The translations under genes were made by a program, and so were the position numbers. Under the pieces are notes generated by a model. That model searched no databases, was not told the DNA's origin, and saw only the letters and a program-made list of their open reading frames with translations. Below are positions 36,412 through 45,300 of a stretch of 64,000 bases of DNA, piece by piece (positions within the stretch are counted from its first letter, which is position 1; each line of letters starts with the position of its first letter). The DNA is from Kitasatospora aureofaciens (GTDB lineage: Bacteria; Actinomycetota; Actinomycetes; Streptomycetales; Streptomycetaceae): contig NZ_JAHTKP010000001.1 of assembly GCF_019192735.1 (NCBI RefSeq), forward strand, positions 420,526 to 484,525. Reading direction: 5' to 3'.

Positions 36412-38291
36412 GATTCGGCGCCGGGCTCGGGCTGGTCCTCCCAGACGATGTCGCCCGGCTGCATGACGAATCTGGCGCCCCGGGCTGCCAGTTCGGCTTG
36501 CAGCGCTGCGAGGCCGTACCGCTTCTCGATGTCGACGCCTTCGCCGTAGTGGTGTTCCTCCAGCAGCGGAAGGATCTTCGTCCGCCAGGTGCGGTCCAGG
36601 CCGCCCTCCCGGTAGACGCCCGGCTTCATCAGGTACGAGGGGCCGATCCGGAAGTCCGCTTCGTCGATCCGGGCGTTGAGCGCGTCCAGCAGGTCCGCCG
36701 GTCCGCTGTCACGCTCCTGTGCGGTGAGCCAGCGTCGCAGGAGGCCGCTGGTCGGCTCCGTCCGCGGTGACAGCTCGACGAACGCGAACCGGCGCCGCAT
36801 CGCGGCGTCGACCAGGGCGATGGAGCGGTCGGCGGTGTTCATGGTGCCGATGACGAAGAGGTTCGGCGGGAGGGCGAAGTCGTCACCGGAGTAGGTGAGC
36901 CGGACGGCCTTGTTGCGGTACTCAAGGAGGAAGTACAGCTCGCCGAAGACCTTCGCCAGGTTGGCCCGGTTGATCTCGTCGATGATCAGGAAGTGCGGCA
37001 CGTGCCGGTTGCCCTCGCGGGAGGCGAGGTCGGCGAGTTCGCGCAGCGGGCCGGCGGTGAGCCGGAAGGCAACCTCACGTGTCTCGGGATCCTCCTTGGG
37101 ACGGAACCCCTCGAAGAAGTCCTCGTAGGCGTAGGAGGGGTGGAACTGGACGAGCTTGACCTGCTCGGGCCCGCCCCCCAGGAACTCCGCGAGCTTCTGC
37201 GCGAGGTACGTCTTGCCCGTGCCCGGGGGCCCGTAGAGCACCAACTGGCGTTCGTCCCAGAGGAGGTCGCGGACCTCCTGGAGCCACTTCACGTCATGGA
37301 CGAGCAGTTCCCGGGCGAGCTCGGGAGTCGGCTCGGGCAGCGCCAGTTCGCGCCGGGCGGTGAGAGCGGGGATCTCCACGCTCGGGTCACGCTCTATGGC
37401 CTCGGACTCGTCCGCCAGTTCCTGGTCACTCAGACCGAGGCCCTTGATCAGAGCCTGCACGGAGGTGAGATCGACGACGTCGTGCTGCACTGAGAGCTTC
37501 TGCTGCAACTCCTCGGGCAGGTCGGCGTACGCGTAGCCGACGCTCTGCCACTCCACCGGCCGACGGAGGTTGGACCGCTCGTCCTCCGAGGCCGTCTGTT
37601 CCACCGGCCCGGTCACCTCGCCCACGTACAGCAGCCCGCCGGAGATGGTGCACACGGTGTCGCCGGGCTTGATCCGGGAGAGGAAGGCGTGCAGTTCCTC
37701 GACGAGTGCCTGCTTCTGGCTGTACGTCGCCGTGGACTCGTAGTCCTCCTGAACGAACGCGCGCAGCTGCTCCTTGCTCGGAGCCTGCCGGACGTTCTGC
37801 CGCAGTCGTGATGCGGCGAGGGTGACCCGGCCCTCGGGCAGCCACAGCCGCTGGACAAGGTCGAGACCCGAGACGTTCGAGCCGCGGACCAGCCAAGCTC
37901 GGTTGGGCCCGGCCCAGACGCCTGGCATGAACTCCGACAGTGGCCTGTCGTCCTTCGTCCGCCACCGCGACCAGCCGTTGGCCGAGCGGCCCAACAGCAC
38001 TTCGGCGGCGGCGGAAGGGGAGCCGCACTCCAGGTCCTCGACCAGTTCGAGGTGCCCGGGCCAGCGTTCAGAGGGCCGCAGCTTGCCCTCGTTGATCAGC
38101 TGCGTCCGCAGGCGGCTGGAGGATGCCTGACGCTCCGTGTAGGACGGCACGACCTTGCCCCGCGCCGGCGCCCCCGCGTACACCAGGAACTTCTGACTGC
38201 CGTTGCTGCCCTTCTCCGGCAACAACCGCCCGCGCGCAACGGGCCCTGCGACGGCCAACCGCAGCTTGAACTCCTGATACTCGTCTTCCAC
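36408..38291 (-). CDS. mcrB: McrB-type AAA+ GTPase with an unusual N-terminal region
   Basis: A 627-residue motor subunit. The AAA+ core in the C-terminal half has Walker A VLYGPPGTGKTYLAQKLA near 315, the Walker B region FLIIDEINRANLAKVFGEL, and the McrB signature GTMNTADRSIALVDAAMRRR. The N-terminal 110 residues (GSNGSQKFLVYAGAPARG, then ASSSRLRTQLINEGKL) resemble DUF4357. Residues about 200-270 (IKPGDTVCTISGGLLYVGEV) look like an EVE/PUA-fold reader of modified bases. McrB uses these N-terminal readers to find modified DNA and translocates with GTP to activate McrC. Reader identities are inference. Confidence 0.9.
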   Translation of the reverse strand: MEDEYQEFKLRLAVAGPVARGRLLPEKGSNGSQKFLVYAGAPARGKVVPSYTERQASSSRLRTQLINEGKLRPSERWPGHLELVEDLECGSPSAAAEVLLGRSANGWSRWRTKDDRPLSEFMPGVWAGPNRAWLVRGSNVSGLDLVQRLWLPEGRVTLAASRLRQNVRQAPSKEQLRAFVQEDYESTATYSQKQALVEELHAFLSRIKPGDTVCTISGGLLYVGEVTGPVEQTASEDERSNLRRPVEWQSVGYAYADLPEELQQKLSVQHDVVDLTSVQALIKGLGLSDQELADESEAIERDPSVEIPALTARRELALPEPTPELARELLVHDVKWLQEVRDLLWDERQLVLYGPPGTGKTYLAQKLAEFLGGGPEQVKLVQFHPSYAYEDFFEGFRPKEDPETREVAFRLTAGPLRELADLASREGNRHVPHFLIIDEINRANLAKVFGELYFLLEYRNKAVRLTYSGDDFALPPNLFVIGTMNTADRSIALVDAAMRRRFAFVELSPRTEPTSGLLRRWLTAQERDSGPADLLDALNARIDEADFRIGPSYLMKPGVYREGGLDRTWRTKILPLLEEHHYGEGVDIEKRYGLAALQAELAARGARFVMQPGDIVWEDQPEPGAES

Positions 38292-38373
38292 GGCCGCTCC
38301 CGCCCCTCACCCTCGAAGATCCTGTGCGCACAATAAGGCCTGACACCGACAGGTACGCCAGCAGGCCGAGAGG

Positions 38374-38496
38374 TCAGGCGGCTTCAGCCCGGTCCAGTGC
38401 GGCGGCACCCGGCTGCGCGAGCCACACCAGTCGCGCGGTGATCCCCGGCCGCCCGCCGAGGAGATGCGCAGCCCGCTCAGGCGACGCAAGGGTCAT
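38374..38496 (-). pseudogene. Orphan 3' fragment of the 39945-40298 gene
   Basis: The last 40 codons plus stop of a copy of the gene at 39945-40298. MTLASPERAAHLLGG here matches MTLASPEHAVRHFAV there, and both end in ITARLVW ... PGAAALDRAEAA. No upstream part of the copy remains; the Mrr-like gene ends just before it. The fragment has its own ATG, but I see no reason to think it is expressed as a protein. It marks a duplication or insertion. Confidence 0.75.
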
Positions 38497-38513
38497 CCGC
38501 GTCCACCCCTCCC

Positions 38514-39701
38514 TCACCCCAACCAGCGGTCCGCCAGGCCTCGTGCCGGGCTCCAGCGCGACTTGTCGAGGACGGCCTCCCTGGCGAGGTCGTTGGAGGC
38601 GTGCAGGCGGCCGGCAGGAGACACCAGGAAGACAAAAGCCTTCGCCTGGTCCGCGAAGGCGAGGGCGGGTCGCGTGGCAGAGCTCTGCGACAGGACCATC
38701 AGCCGCCGGCCTTCCACGGCCGCGCCACCGTACAACCGCTGTAAGTCCCCAAGGCCCATGCTCTTCGACCGGCTCCACCACTCGATGCGAATGCTCCCCG
38801 ACTCGAGTCGGCCGCCCACGCTGTCCGGTACGACGTCCGTGAATCCCATCCGGGCCAGCTCGTGTGCGACGCCCTCGACCAGAACCGAACCCTCCGGTCG
38901 TGCATCCGCCTGCGACCACTGCGCGGGCAGGGTATCCCGACCGGTGGACCGGTCGTCCACGGTGGGGACGCGGGGAAGGCGGGCCAGGTCCGCGACCAGT
39001 CCCGCAAGCTTCGCCCGGTCGACGAGCCCGGACTCCACCCCCGGTACGGAAGACGGCTCGTCGAGCAGAAGATTCCCCAGGTCGAGCCGCTGCCAGGACC
39101 CGCCGCCACCGGCCCGGACGTCGGCACTCCATCCCGACAACGGCTTGTGTGACACCGTGATCGAACAACCCAGGCCCTGGACTACAAGGAAGTCCCCGCG
39201 GTCGCGGCCGAAGTATTCGGCCTTCGTCCCGCGCTCGGCCTCCACCGCGCGGCACCTGTTCTGCGCAACGGCCATCAGCACATCCACGCCACGGGCCGCC
39301 AGGTCGTCCGCGAGCGCCACGATCTCGCCTGCCGCGGGCTCGTCCCACCTCCAGGGGCTCCGCTCCCCGCCGCCTTCGAGCTCGGCCACAGCCCTGGCGT
39401 GGAGAGCGTCTACAAGGACGTCGGTGTCCGTCGTGCCGTACCAGATGCGAGGCGGCTCGGAGATCCTCGGCCCCACGACCGCCCAGACCGGGGTGTGGTC
39501 GTACGGCTTGTCGAAACGCATCTGGGCAAGGACCACGGAACGCCCGCCGGTCAGCGGCACCGACAGGTGCGGCCCAGGGGAGTGCGACACCTGAAGGCGC
39601 CCGGCAAGATCAGGATGCCGCGTACGAAACGTCTCACCGAGCGCCTCGTACATGAGAAAGCTCCCGGTCGCTGCAAGCATGTCACTCGTAGGGAAGCCCA
39701 C
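38514..39701 (-). CDS. Uncharacterised protein with an Mrr-like endonuclease domain
   Basis: A 395-residue protein with no family recognised over residues 1-270. The C-terminal part (ELARMGFTDVVPDSVGGRLE ... IRIEWWSRSKSMGLGDLQRL, then RLMVLSQSSATRPALAFADQ) follows the layout of Mrr-type PD-(D/E)xK endonucleases: a helix, a glycine-rich turn, an acidic strand and a second helix. The usual QxK is replaced by EWWSRSK, so activity is uncertain. Its setting between McrBC and a phage-defence locus supports a restriction role. It is flanked by two partial copies of one sequence (38374-38505 and 39945-40077). Confidence 0.55.
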   Translation of the reverse strand: MGFPTSDMLAATGSFLMYEALGETFRTRHPDLAGRLQVSHSPGPHLSVPLTGGRSVVLAQMRFDKPYDHTPVWAVVGPRISEPPRIWYGTTDTDVLVDALHARAVAELEGGGERSPWRWDEPAAGEIVALADDLAARGVDVLMAVAQNRCRAVEAERGTKAEYFGRDRGDFLVVQGLGCSITVSHKPLSGWSADVRAGGGGSWQRLDLGNLLLDEPSSVPGVESGLVDRAKLAGLVADLARLPRVPTVDDRSTGRDTLPAQWSQADARPEGSVLVEGVAHELARMGFTDVVPDSVGGRLESGSIRIEWWSRSKSMGLGDLQRLYGGAAVEGRRLMVLSQSSATRPALAFADQAKAFVFLVSPAGRLHASNDLAREAVLDKSRWSPARGLADRWLG

Positions 39702-39944
39702 GACGGTCCCATCTTCCTGCTGTCTCGTCAGTACCGTTCACGTCGAGTCGGATGCTATCGCCGACGAACGATGGCCGTGGCAACCAAGCCTGACGCTACA
39801 TCAGCAGGAGCAGCAACGACGCGGGCATTCACGCGAGGAACAGAACGGCGCCGACGCGACCCACCGGTGCGGGCCCCACTCTGTGCGCTGCCGGCGCGAC
39901 ATCCACGGGCACTCGATGCAGCCGGGCAACGCGGGCGCGCGAGT

Positions 39945-40298
39945 TCAGGCGGCTTCGGCCCGGTCGAGCGCGGCAGCGCCCGGCCGCGCGGGCCAGACCA
40001 GCCGCGCGGTGATGCCCGGCCGCACGGCGAAATGACGCACGGCATGCTCGGGCGACGCGAGGGTCATCCGCATCCGCCCGTCAATGCCGATCACGTGGGT
40101 CAGCCCGTCATCGTCAGCCAGCCCCCAGGCCACGACCCACCCGTCGGCGTCCTCAAGGCCGTCGCCGTACACCTGGACGACGGCGAACAGTCGGGGCGCG
40201 GTGTCGAGCACGAGCCCGCACAGCTCCTGGTCGAAGGGCACGTGCGCCAGCGGCCGAGGCGTGACCGGGCGGGGGTTTGGCGAGGGCGCAGCAGTCAT
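39945..40298 (-). CDS. Hypothetical protein divergent from the XRE regulator
   Basis: A 117-residue soluble protein, family not recognised. The central part (FAVVQVYGDGLEDADGWVVAW, then DDGLTHVIGIDGR) looks like a small alpha/beta fold and the tail LDRAEAA is helical. The ATG at 40298 follows AGGAGA; a longer upstream frame to 40550 runs into the regulator gene and is rejected. Small proteins in this position beside XRE/DUF397 pairs are common in Streptomyces, and their role is unknown. Its 3' end is duplicated at 38374-38496. Confidence 0.65.
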   Translation of the reverse strand: MTAAPSPNPRPVTPRPLAHVPFDQELCGLVLDTAPRLFAVVQVYGDGLEDADGWVVAWGLADDDGLTHVIGIDGRMRMTLASPEHAVRHFAVRPGITARLVWPARPGAAALDRAEAA

Positions 40299-40449
40299 GG
40301 AAGTCTCCTGCCTCAAGGCATGGTTGAACCAATGGGCACCACCTTTGGTGACTGTCCCACTCCATACCGTAGCGTCGCTCGTGGCATAATTTCCATACAG
40401 CTCGTTGAAGACTTGCCAGATCACCGTGGGGATGAACGAGAGGATCACG

Positions 40450-41301
40450 ATGGCATCGAGTGGTGCCCCGACCTTGCGGCAACAGCGCCTTGGGCTTGAG
40501 CTGCGCAAACTCCGCGAGAACGCCGGACTCAGCTCAACTGCCGCCGCCACTCGTGTCGGAGTGAGTCAAGCCCACATGAGCCGAATCGAAGCAGGCCGCT
40601 ACCCGGTGAGCGCGGAGCGAGTCCGCGCCTTCGCTCGCGCGTACACCTGCGCAGACCAGGGCCTGATCGACGCTCTCGCCGGCATGACCGGCAGGCGGGC
40701 TCGGGGATGGTGGGAGGAGTACCGCGACATCCTGCCGCCAAACATGCTCGATCTCGCCGAAACGGAACACCACACCACGGCGATGCGCATCGCCTCGGTG
40801 ATTCACATCCCCGGCCTGCTCCAGACCGCCGACCAGGCACGCGCGCTCGCCAGCAACGCCGTACCGCCCCTGGCGCCGCACGAAGTGGAACACCGAGTGT
40901 CGTACCGGATCAAACGGCAGGCCATCCTTTACGGCCCGCAGGCGATCCCGCTCACGACGATTGTCCATGAGGCAGCCCTGCGGATGGGGTTCGGCGGGCC
41001 AGCTGTGGCCCGTGCACAGCACAGGCACCTCATCGAGGCGAGCACCCGCGAGAACATCTCGGTTCTCGTGATCCCCTTCGGCGCCGGCACGCTCCCCGGC
41101 TCCGGGCAGTCCATCGTCTACTGCTCCGCAACCGTGCCCCAACTCGACACCGTGCAGCTCGATACGTATCACGGCTCCGAGTTCCTCGACGCCCAAGCTC
41201 AACTGGTGAAGTACCAGAAGGTTCTGGACCTCATGGAAGCCTGCACCCTCAGTCCCGCGAAGTCACGTGATCTCATTGCCCGAATCGAAAAGGACACCTG
41301 A
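40450..41301 (+). CDS. XRE-family regulator with DUF5753 sensor domain
   Basis: A 283-residue regulator. The helix-turn-helix is LRKLRENAGLSSTAAATRVGVSQAHMSRIEAGRYPV (residues 15-50, key residues only: SxxxxA, VSQAHMSRIE). The rest is DUF5753, with the familiar IPGLLQTADQARAL and IPFGAGTLPGS blocks. Such genes are paired with a small DUF397 gene in streptomycetes (compare BldB/WhiJ-like pairs) and act in development or stress. ATG at 40450 has GAGAGGA upstream; an in-frame ATG at 40432 is possible. Ending 11 bases before the DUF397 gene, it forms an operon with it. Confidence 0.92.
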   Translation: MASSGAPTLRQQRLGLELRKLRENAGLSSTAAATRVGVSQAHMSRIEAGRYPVSAERVRAFARAYTCADQGLIDALAGMTGRRARGWWEEYRDILPPNMLDLAETEHHTTAMRIASVIHIPGLLQTADQARALASNAVPPLAPHEVEHRVSYRIKRQAILYGPQAIPLTTIVHEAALRMGFGGPAVARAQHRHLIEASTRENISVLVIPFGAGTLPGSGQSIVYCSATVPQLDTVQLDTYHGSEFLDAQAQLVKYQKVLDLMEACTLSPAKSRDLIARIEKDT

Positions 41302-41312
41302 GAGGAAGCGCC

Positions 41313-41510
41313 ATGTCAGCTCTCAACTGGCAGAAGTCCAGCTACAGTTCCGAGTCGGTCAACTGCATCTATCTCGCTGCGGCCCGCGACGGCAGCATAA
41401 AGATCCGCGAGAGCGACGACCCTGACACCATCATTACCACCACACCCGACAAGCTCCACGCCTTCCTCTGCGGCGTCAAGGCAGGAGAGTTCGACCACCT
41501 CACAAAGTGA
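41313..41510 (+). CDS. DUF397 small protein, partner of the XRE regulator
   Basis: A 65-residue protein with the DUF397 pattern: NWQKSSYSSESVNCIYLAA, then IKIRESDDPD and a C-terminal LHAFLCGVKAGEFD. DUF397 proteins are the proposed antagonists of their XRE/DUF5753 partners. The gene follows the regulator by 11 bases with GAGAGGAAG as ribosome site. Confidence 0.95.
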   Translation: MSALNWQKSSYSSESVNCIYLAAARDGSIKIRESDDPDTIITTTPDKLHAFLCGVKAGEFDHLTK

Positions 41511-41528
41511 CTCGCCCCCTCGCGGGCA

Positions 41529-41933
41529 TCAGCCCTGCCGTCGGCCGAGGCTCATGATCAGCAACATCGCCGACAGAACAACCCCGAACCAAGCGGCGCC
41601 AGCAGCGACCCCGGCCGGGTCGAGGAACCCTCGGCACGCGACCAGCCCCACGAACACGCCCCAGGCCGTCAGGTCAGAGCCGGGCGGCATGGGCTGTGCC
41701 GTGCCCACCTGCCGCCGAGGAACCCAGAGGCGCAGCAGCCACACCACCGTGGCCAAGGAAACCAGCCGGACGGCAACATCCGTCCACAACGGGCCCGCGA
41801 TCCCATCGCCGAATCCCAGGAACGTCGTCAGCGTGAACCAGCGGATCGGCAGCAGCCATGCCAGCCGCGCCCGCTGCCCAGAAGACGCGGCTTCAGCAGC
41901 AGCCCCTCCGAGGTCCTGCGGCGCCGAGGACAT
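41529..41933 (-). CDS. Small membrane protein of unknown function
   Basis: A 134-residue protein with three or four hydrophobic segments (about residues 28-47, 53-68, 88-103 and 108-126). No motif is recognised. It converges on the DUF397 gene 18 bases away. Coding potential is supported by the segment pattern, but nothing about function can be said. Confidence 0.55.
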   Translation of the reverse strand: MSSAPQDLGGAAAEAASSGQRARLAWLLPIRWFTLTTFLGFGDGIAGPLWTDVAVRLVSLATVVWLLRLWVPRRQVGTAQPMPPGSDLTAWGVFVGLVACRGFLDPAGVAAGAAWFGVVLSAMLLIMSLGRRQG

Positions 41934-41939
41934 CGACGC

Positions 41940-42380
41940 ACGCGGGGCGGGACGAACGGGCGCTCCGTCGAGATACCTTGCGCAGCCAGGTAGCGGACAA
42001 GCCCGTCACCGATGCCGTTGACCTCCTGCGGCCCCAACCGGGCGCTACCGACCGCCCTATCGATGAACTGCCGGCGCAACGCCGCGAGCGCCTGACTCTC
42101 CCGGGTGTCACGACTGCCGTCGAGCGCGGCCAGCCGGCGGGCACAGGAGTCCTGCCGGTGCGTTCCGTCTGCCCGGCGGACCGCCCCGTCGTGCTTCTGC
42201 TGCGCACGGGTACGGTCCCCGCACCTCCCGGTTACGCCGCCGCAGATCCGCGCGCTCGAACGCCGATCGCCCGGCGAGGAGCCGCCGATGAGCGGCCACC
42301 GCCCGGACGAGCCGCCGCCGCTCGGCACGGACCTCGTCAGGGTCCGTGCTGGCGGCGACAGCGGTCATGCTGTCGGTCAA
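41940..42380 (-). pseudogene. Possible frameshifted small gene directly downstream of drmMI
   Basis: Two overlapping leftward frames each look coding over different halves. The first begins with TTG 42380 or ATG 42368 (MTAVAASTDPDEVRAERRRL) and is charged and helical up to about 42210. The second carries the helical stretch ALRRQFIDRAVGSARLGPQE and VNGIGDGLVRYLAAQG (about 42120 to 41985). One base gained or lost near 42180-42220 would join them into one protein of about 130 residues. The TTG overlaps the drmMI stop. No family recognised. It may instead be two chance frames. Confidence 0.35.
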
Positions 42381-45300
42381 TGCGGCCCATCAGCGGTGGA
42401 GGCGGGGTGGCGGGGGCCTTGGCCGGGGGGCGGAGTGAGGGTGGAGGTGAAGTTCTCGCCGTCCACGAGGGGGGTGGTGAGGCTCACGCCAGCGGCAGCC
42501 ATGCGGTCGTAGATGGAGAGGATTAGCTCTTTGGTGCGGTAGGCGCCGTACTTGGCCTCGTCCTTGCGCTTAACGATGGGGAAGGTGTCGAGGATGTAAT
42601 CGACGTCGCCACGGGCGATGCCGTAAAGATGGAAGAAGAAGGCGTCGAGCTCGGCACGGATTACAGCACGACGAATCTCGTCCCAGCGAAATGGTTCTCC
42701 ACCATCTCCCATATCCCGAGCAAATGGGCGCATATCGACGGCAGTATAGGAAAGTTCATCGACGCGGCAGGCAAGCCAAGGGAGATGCGGAGCGAGAATA
42801 TTCGGGGGAGGCACGGGAAGCTGCTTCCAGATGAACTTACTCATGCTCGTACCCCCAATCTTCTGACGGCTCACATAATCAAAAATGAAAGATGCCTGGC
42901 ACGCATAGAGACCGGAAATCTCCTCCGGGCTTCGCAACGAAATCAAGATGGGAAGCTTATCGCCAACGGCAGCACGGGGAACGACAGCAGGGATTGCCGT
43001 GCGATCATCAGTCGCCCTAGCTACATCCCGCCATCCGAGCAGCCATTCATGCCCCCAACCCTTCTCATTCAATCTCGCGAGCACCATTCGCTCATTCACC
43101 CAGTAGCGCGGAATTGCTAGCATTCGGGAATTCCGCTTATCGGCCAACGCAAGGTCGGCGACAATTCCGGCTGGCGAATAGGTGGCCCAGCGGTGATCGA
43201 AATGATGCGCCATCTTCCCTTCATACAGGGGAAGCAGCTTATCATTTTCATTGATGCGAGAATTTCCAAGCCATCCCCATCCATCATCCTCAAGTGCCGA
43301 CGCCGACGAGAAGAGGTCAGAATCATGCGACATGTTGAACATGTCCATGAACGATACGCTCCACGGGTTTCCAGAGGTTGCGTCATCCTCAACAAGCACA
43401 GGGAAAAGTCGATAGACATCGAGCACGATTCTGGCATCCCGGCGACTGCGGAATACCGGGCACGTCCCAGTGTTCGGATTCAGGGAAAGGATTTCTTCCG
43501 GCTCAAGTGAGAACTTGACAGAACCATCGGCCAAGTCGTCCGGAGAGCGTAGAAAGAACGCAAAGTCTGCCGCTCTCTCGCGAAGCGATGTGCCAGCCAC
43601 CGAGAGGATGCTGAATTTGAAAGAGCGGTGCACATCGGGAAAGATAGGCGCCGAGTTCTCAAAATCAAACAGCGCCGCCAGGGAACGCCCTTGGACCAGA
43701 CTCTTAAAAAAGTGCTGCGTCCTAGCGTCTGTCGCGATCCCAGTTGGGGTAATCGCCCCCATTCGACCATAGCTTGAAATTAGAGATCGGCCAGTTTCAG
43801 CAAAAAGAGAATAGGTATTAAGGTTCCCTTGACCGGTAGTCGGAAACCTCTCAGATTTACGCAAGAAGTGGCTCTCGGCGTGAACCTTTCGCTTCTCCCG
43901 TGTATATTCGTCAAACAAACTGCGATTCTCGGAATCGCGCTCAAGTGCATTGATCATCTTCTTGCGGGCTGCTGCATTGGGTGCCGCCGAAATAGCGGGA
44001 GAGCGCTGCGCAAAGAACTCCTGCTCCTTGAGATCAACGCTATCCCACGGGGGATTTCCTAGAACACACGAGAAGCCACCTGTCCAACCCGTCGCCTCAT
44101 TCATGCCGGAAGTTGATGCAGAAACCGAAAAGACATCCGGGAACTCAAGGTGCCAGTGAAAGAATTGATGCTGGCGGAAAAGGCGAACGATTTCATCGTT
44201 AGTACTTTTTGGAACCGAATCCGGCTCCGCATTCTGGAGATTACGGAATACCTCCTCGGTTACGGCCATCGGGGCTCCATGAATCTTTTGCCACATGAAG
44301 GCTGCACACCAGGCGTCCGCCAAATGGCGGGCGCGAATATACTCCGTAGAATTCTCCAAATCGCGGAATGCCGCCTCCTGCAACCGCACACTTGCCAAGG
44401 TGTCGGACGAGGACGCCGCGATTCGGCGAAGGTCGGTCGCGAATTCCGTGTTTGCGACCTTAATCTCACTGGCAACATTGAACAAACTACGCTGGCCGGC
44501 ACGTTCTAGGCCATTCTGCTTTTCTAGGGATTTAGCTACGTTCTTGTCATCTCCCTCGATAGGCTTGAAGGCGTCATTCGGAACGCCGCCTCGCAGCAGC
44601 TTCGGCGTAGCACCAATCAGCGCGTTGCCGTGCTTCATGTGGGCGTCGAGGAAGCTCAGCGCCTTGCCCGGCTCCAGGGCCTCCAGCCACAGCGACACCT
44701 TGGCCAGTTCCACGGCCATCGGGTTGAGGTCCACGCCATAAATGCAACGGGCGACAACCTCGTGGAGGGCGTGGCGGACGGCGACAAGCGTCGGCTCGGG
44801 GTTGCGCTCGCGGACGGCCGCAACGCGCTTGGCAATGCGGCGGGCGGCGGCAACGAGGAAGTGGCCGGAGCCGCAGGCAGGGTCGCAGACCGTCAGGGCC
44901 AGCAGCTCGGCGACGATGTCCTCCGCCGGGTCGGGTCGGCTGGCGGCCTTGGCCGCCTGCTCGCCGCGCTTGACGGCATCGTCAATGACCGGGTCGAGCG
45001 CCGAGTCGAGGAGGCAGTCAATCAACGAGGACGGGGTGTAGTAGGAGCCCGTGGTCTTCCGGGTGTTGCCGGCCAGCTCGACGAGTTCGAAGGTGCGGTC
45101 CACCGCGCTGTGCTGCGGGACGAGTTCGAGAAGGGACTCGTAGATGGAGCCCAGCTCCTCCGCGTCCAGGTGGCGGTAGTCGACGGCCCGCCAGCGGTGC
45201 GATCCGATGTCCCGTACCTGGGCGAGGTGGCGAACTGCCGTCAGCAGGTACTCGTTCGACAGGGAGAGACCGTCCAGCGGGACGTCCGCGTCGCCGTTCG

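Noticed and set aside
39702..39944. Small gene in the gap between the Mrr-like gene and the 39945 gene
   Set aside because: Short frames on both strands have no ribosome site, no motif and poor codon pattern. Nothing supportable.
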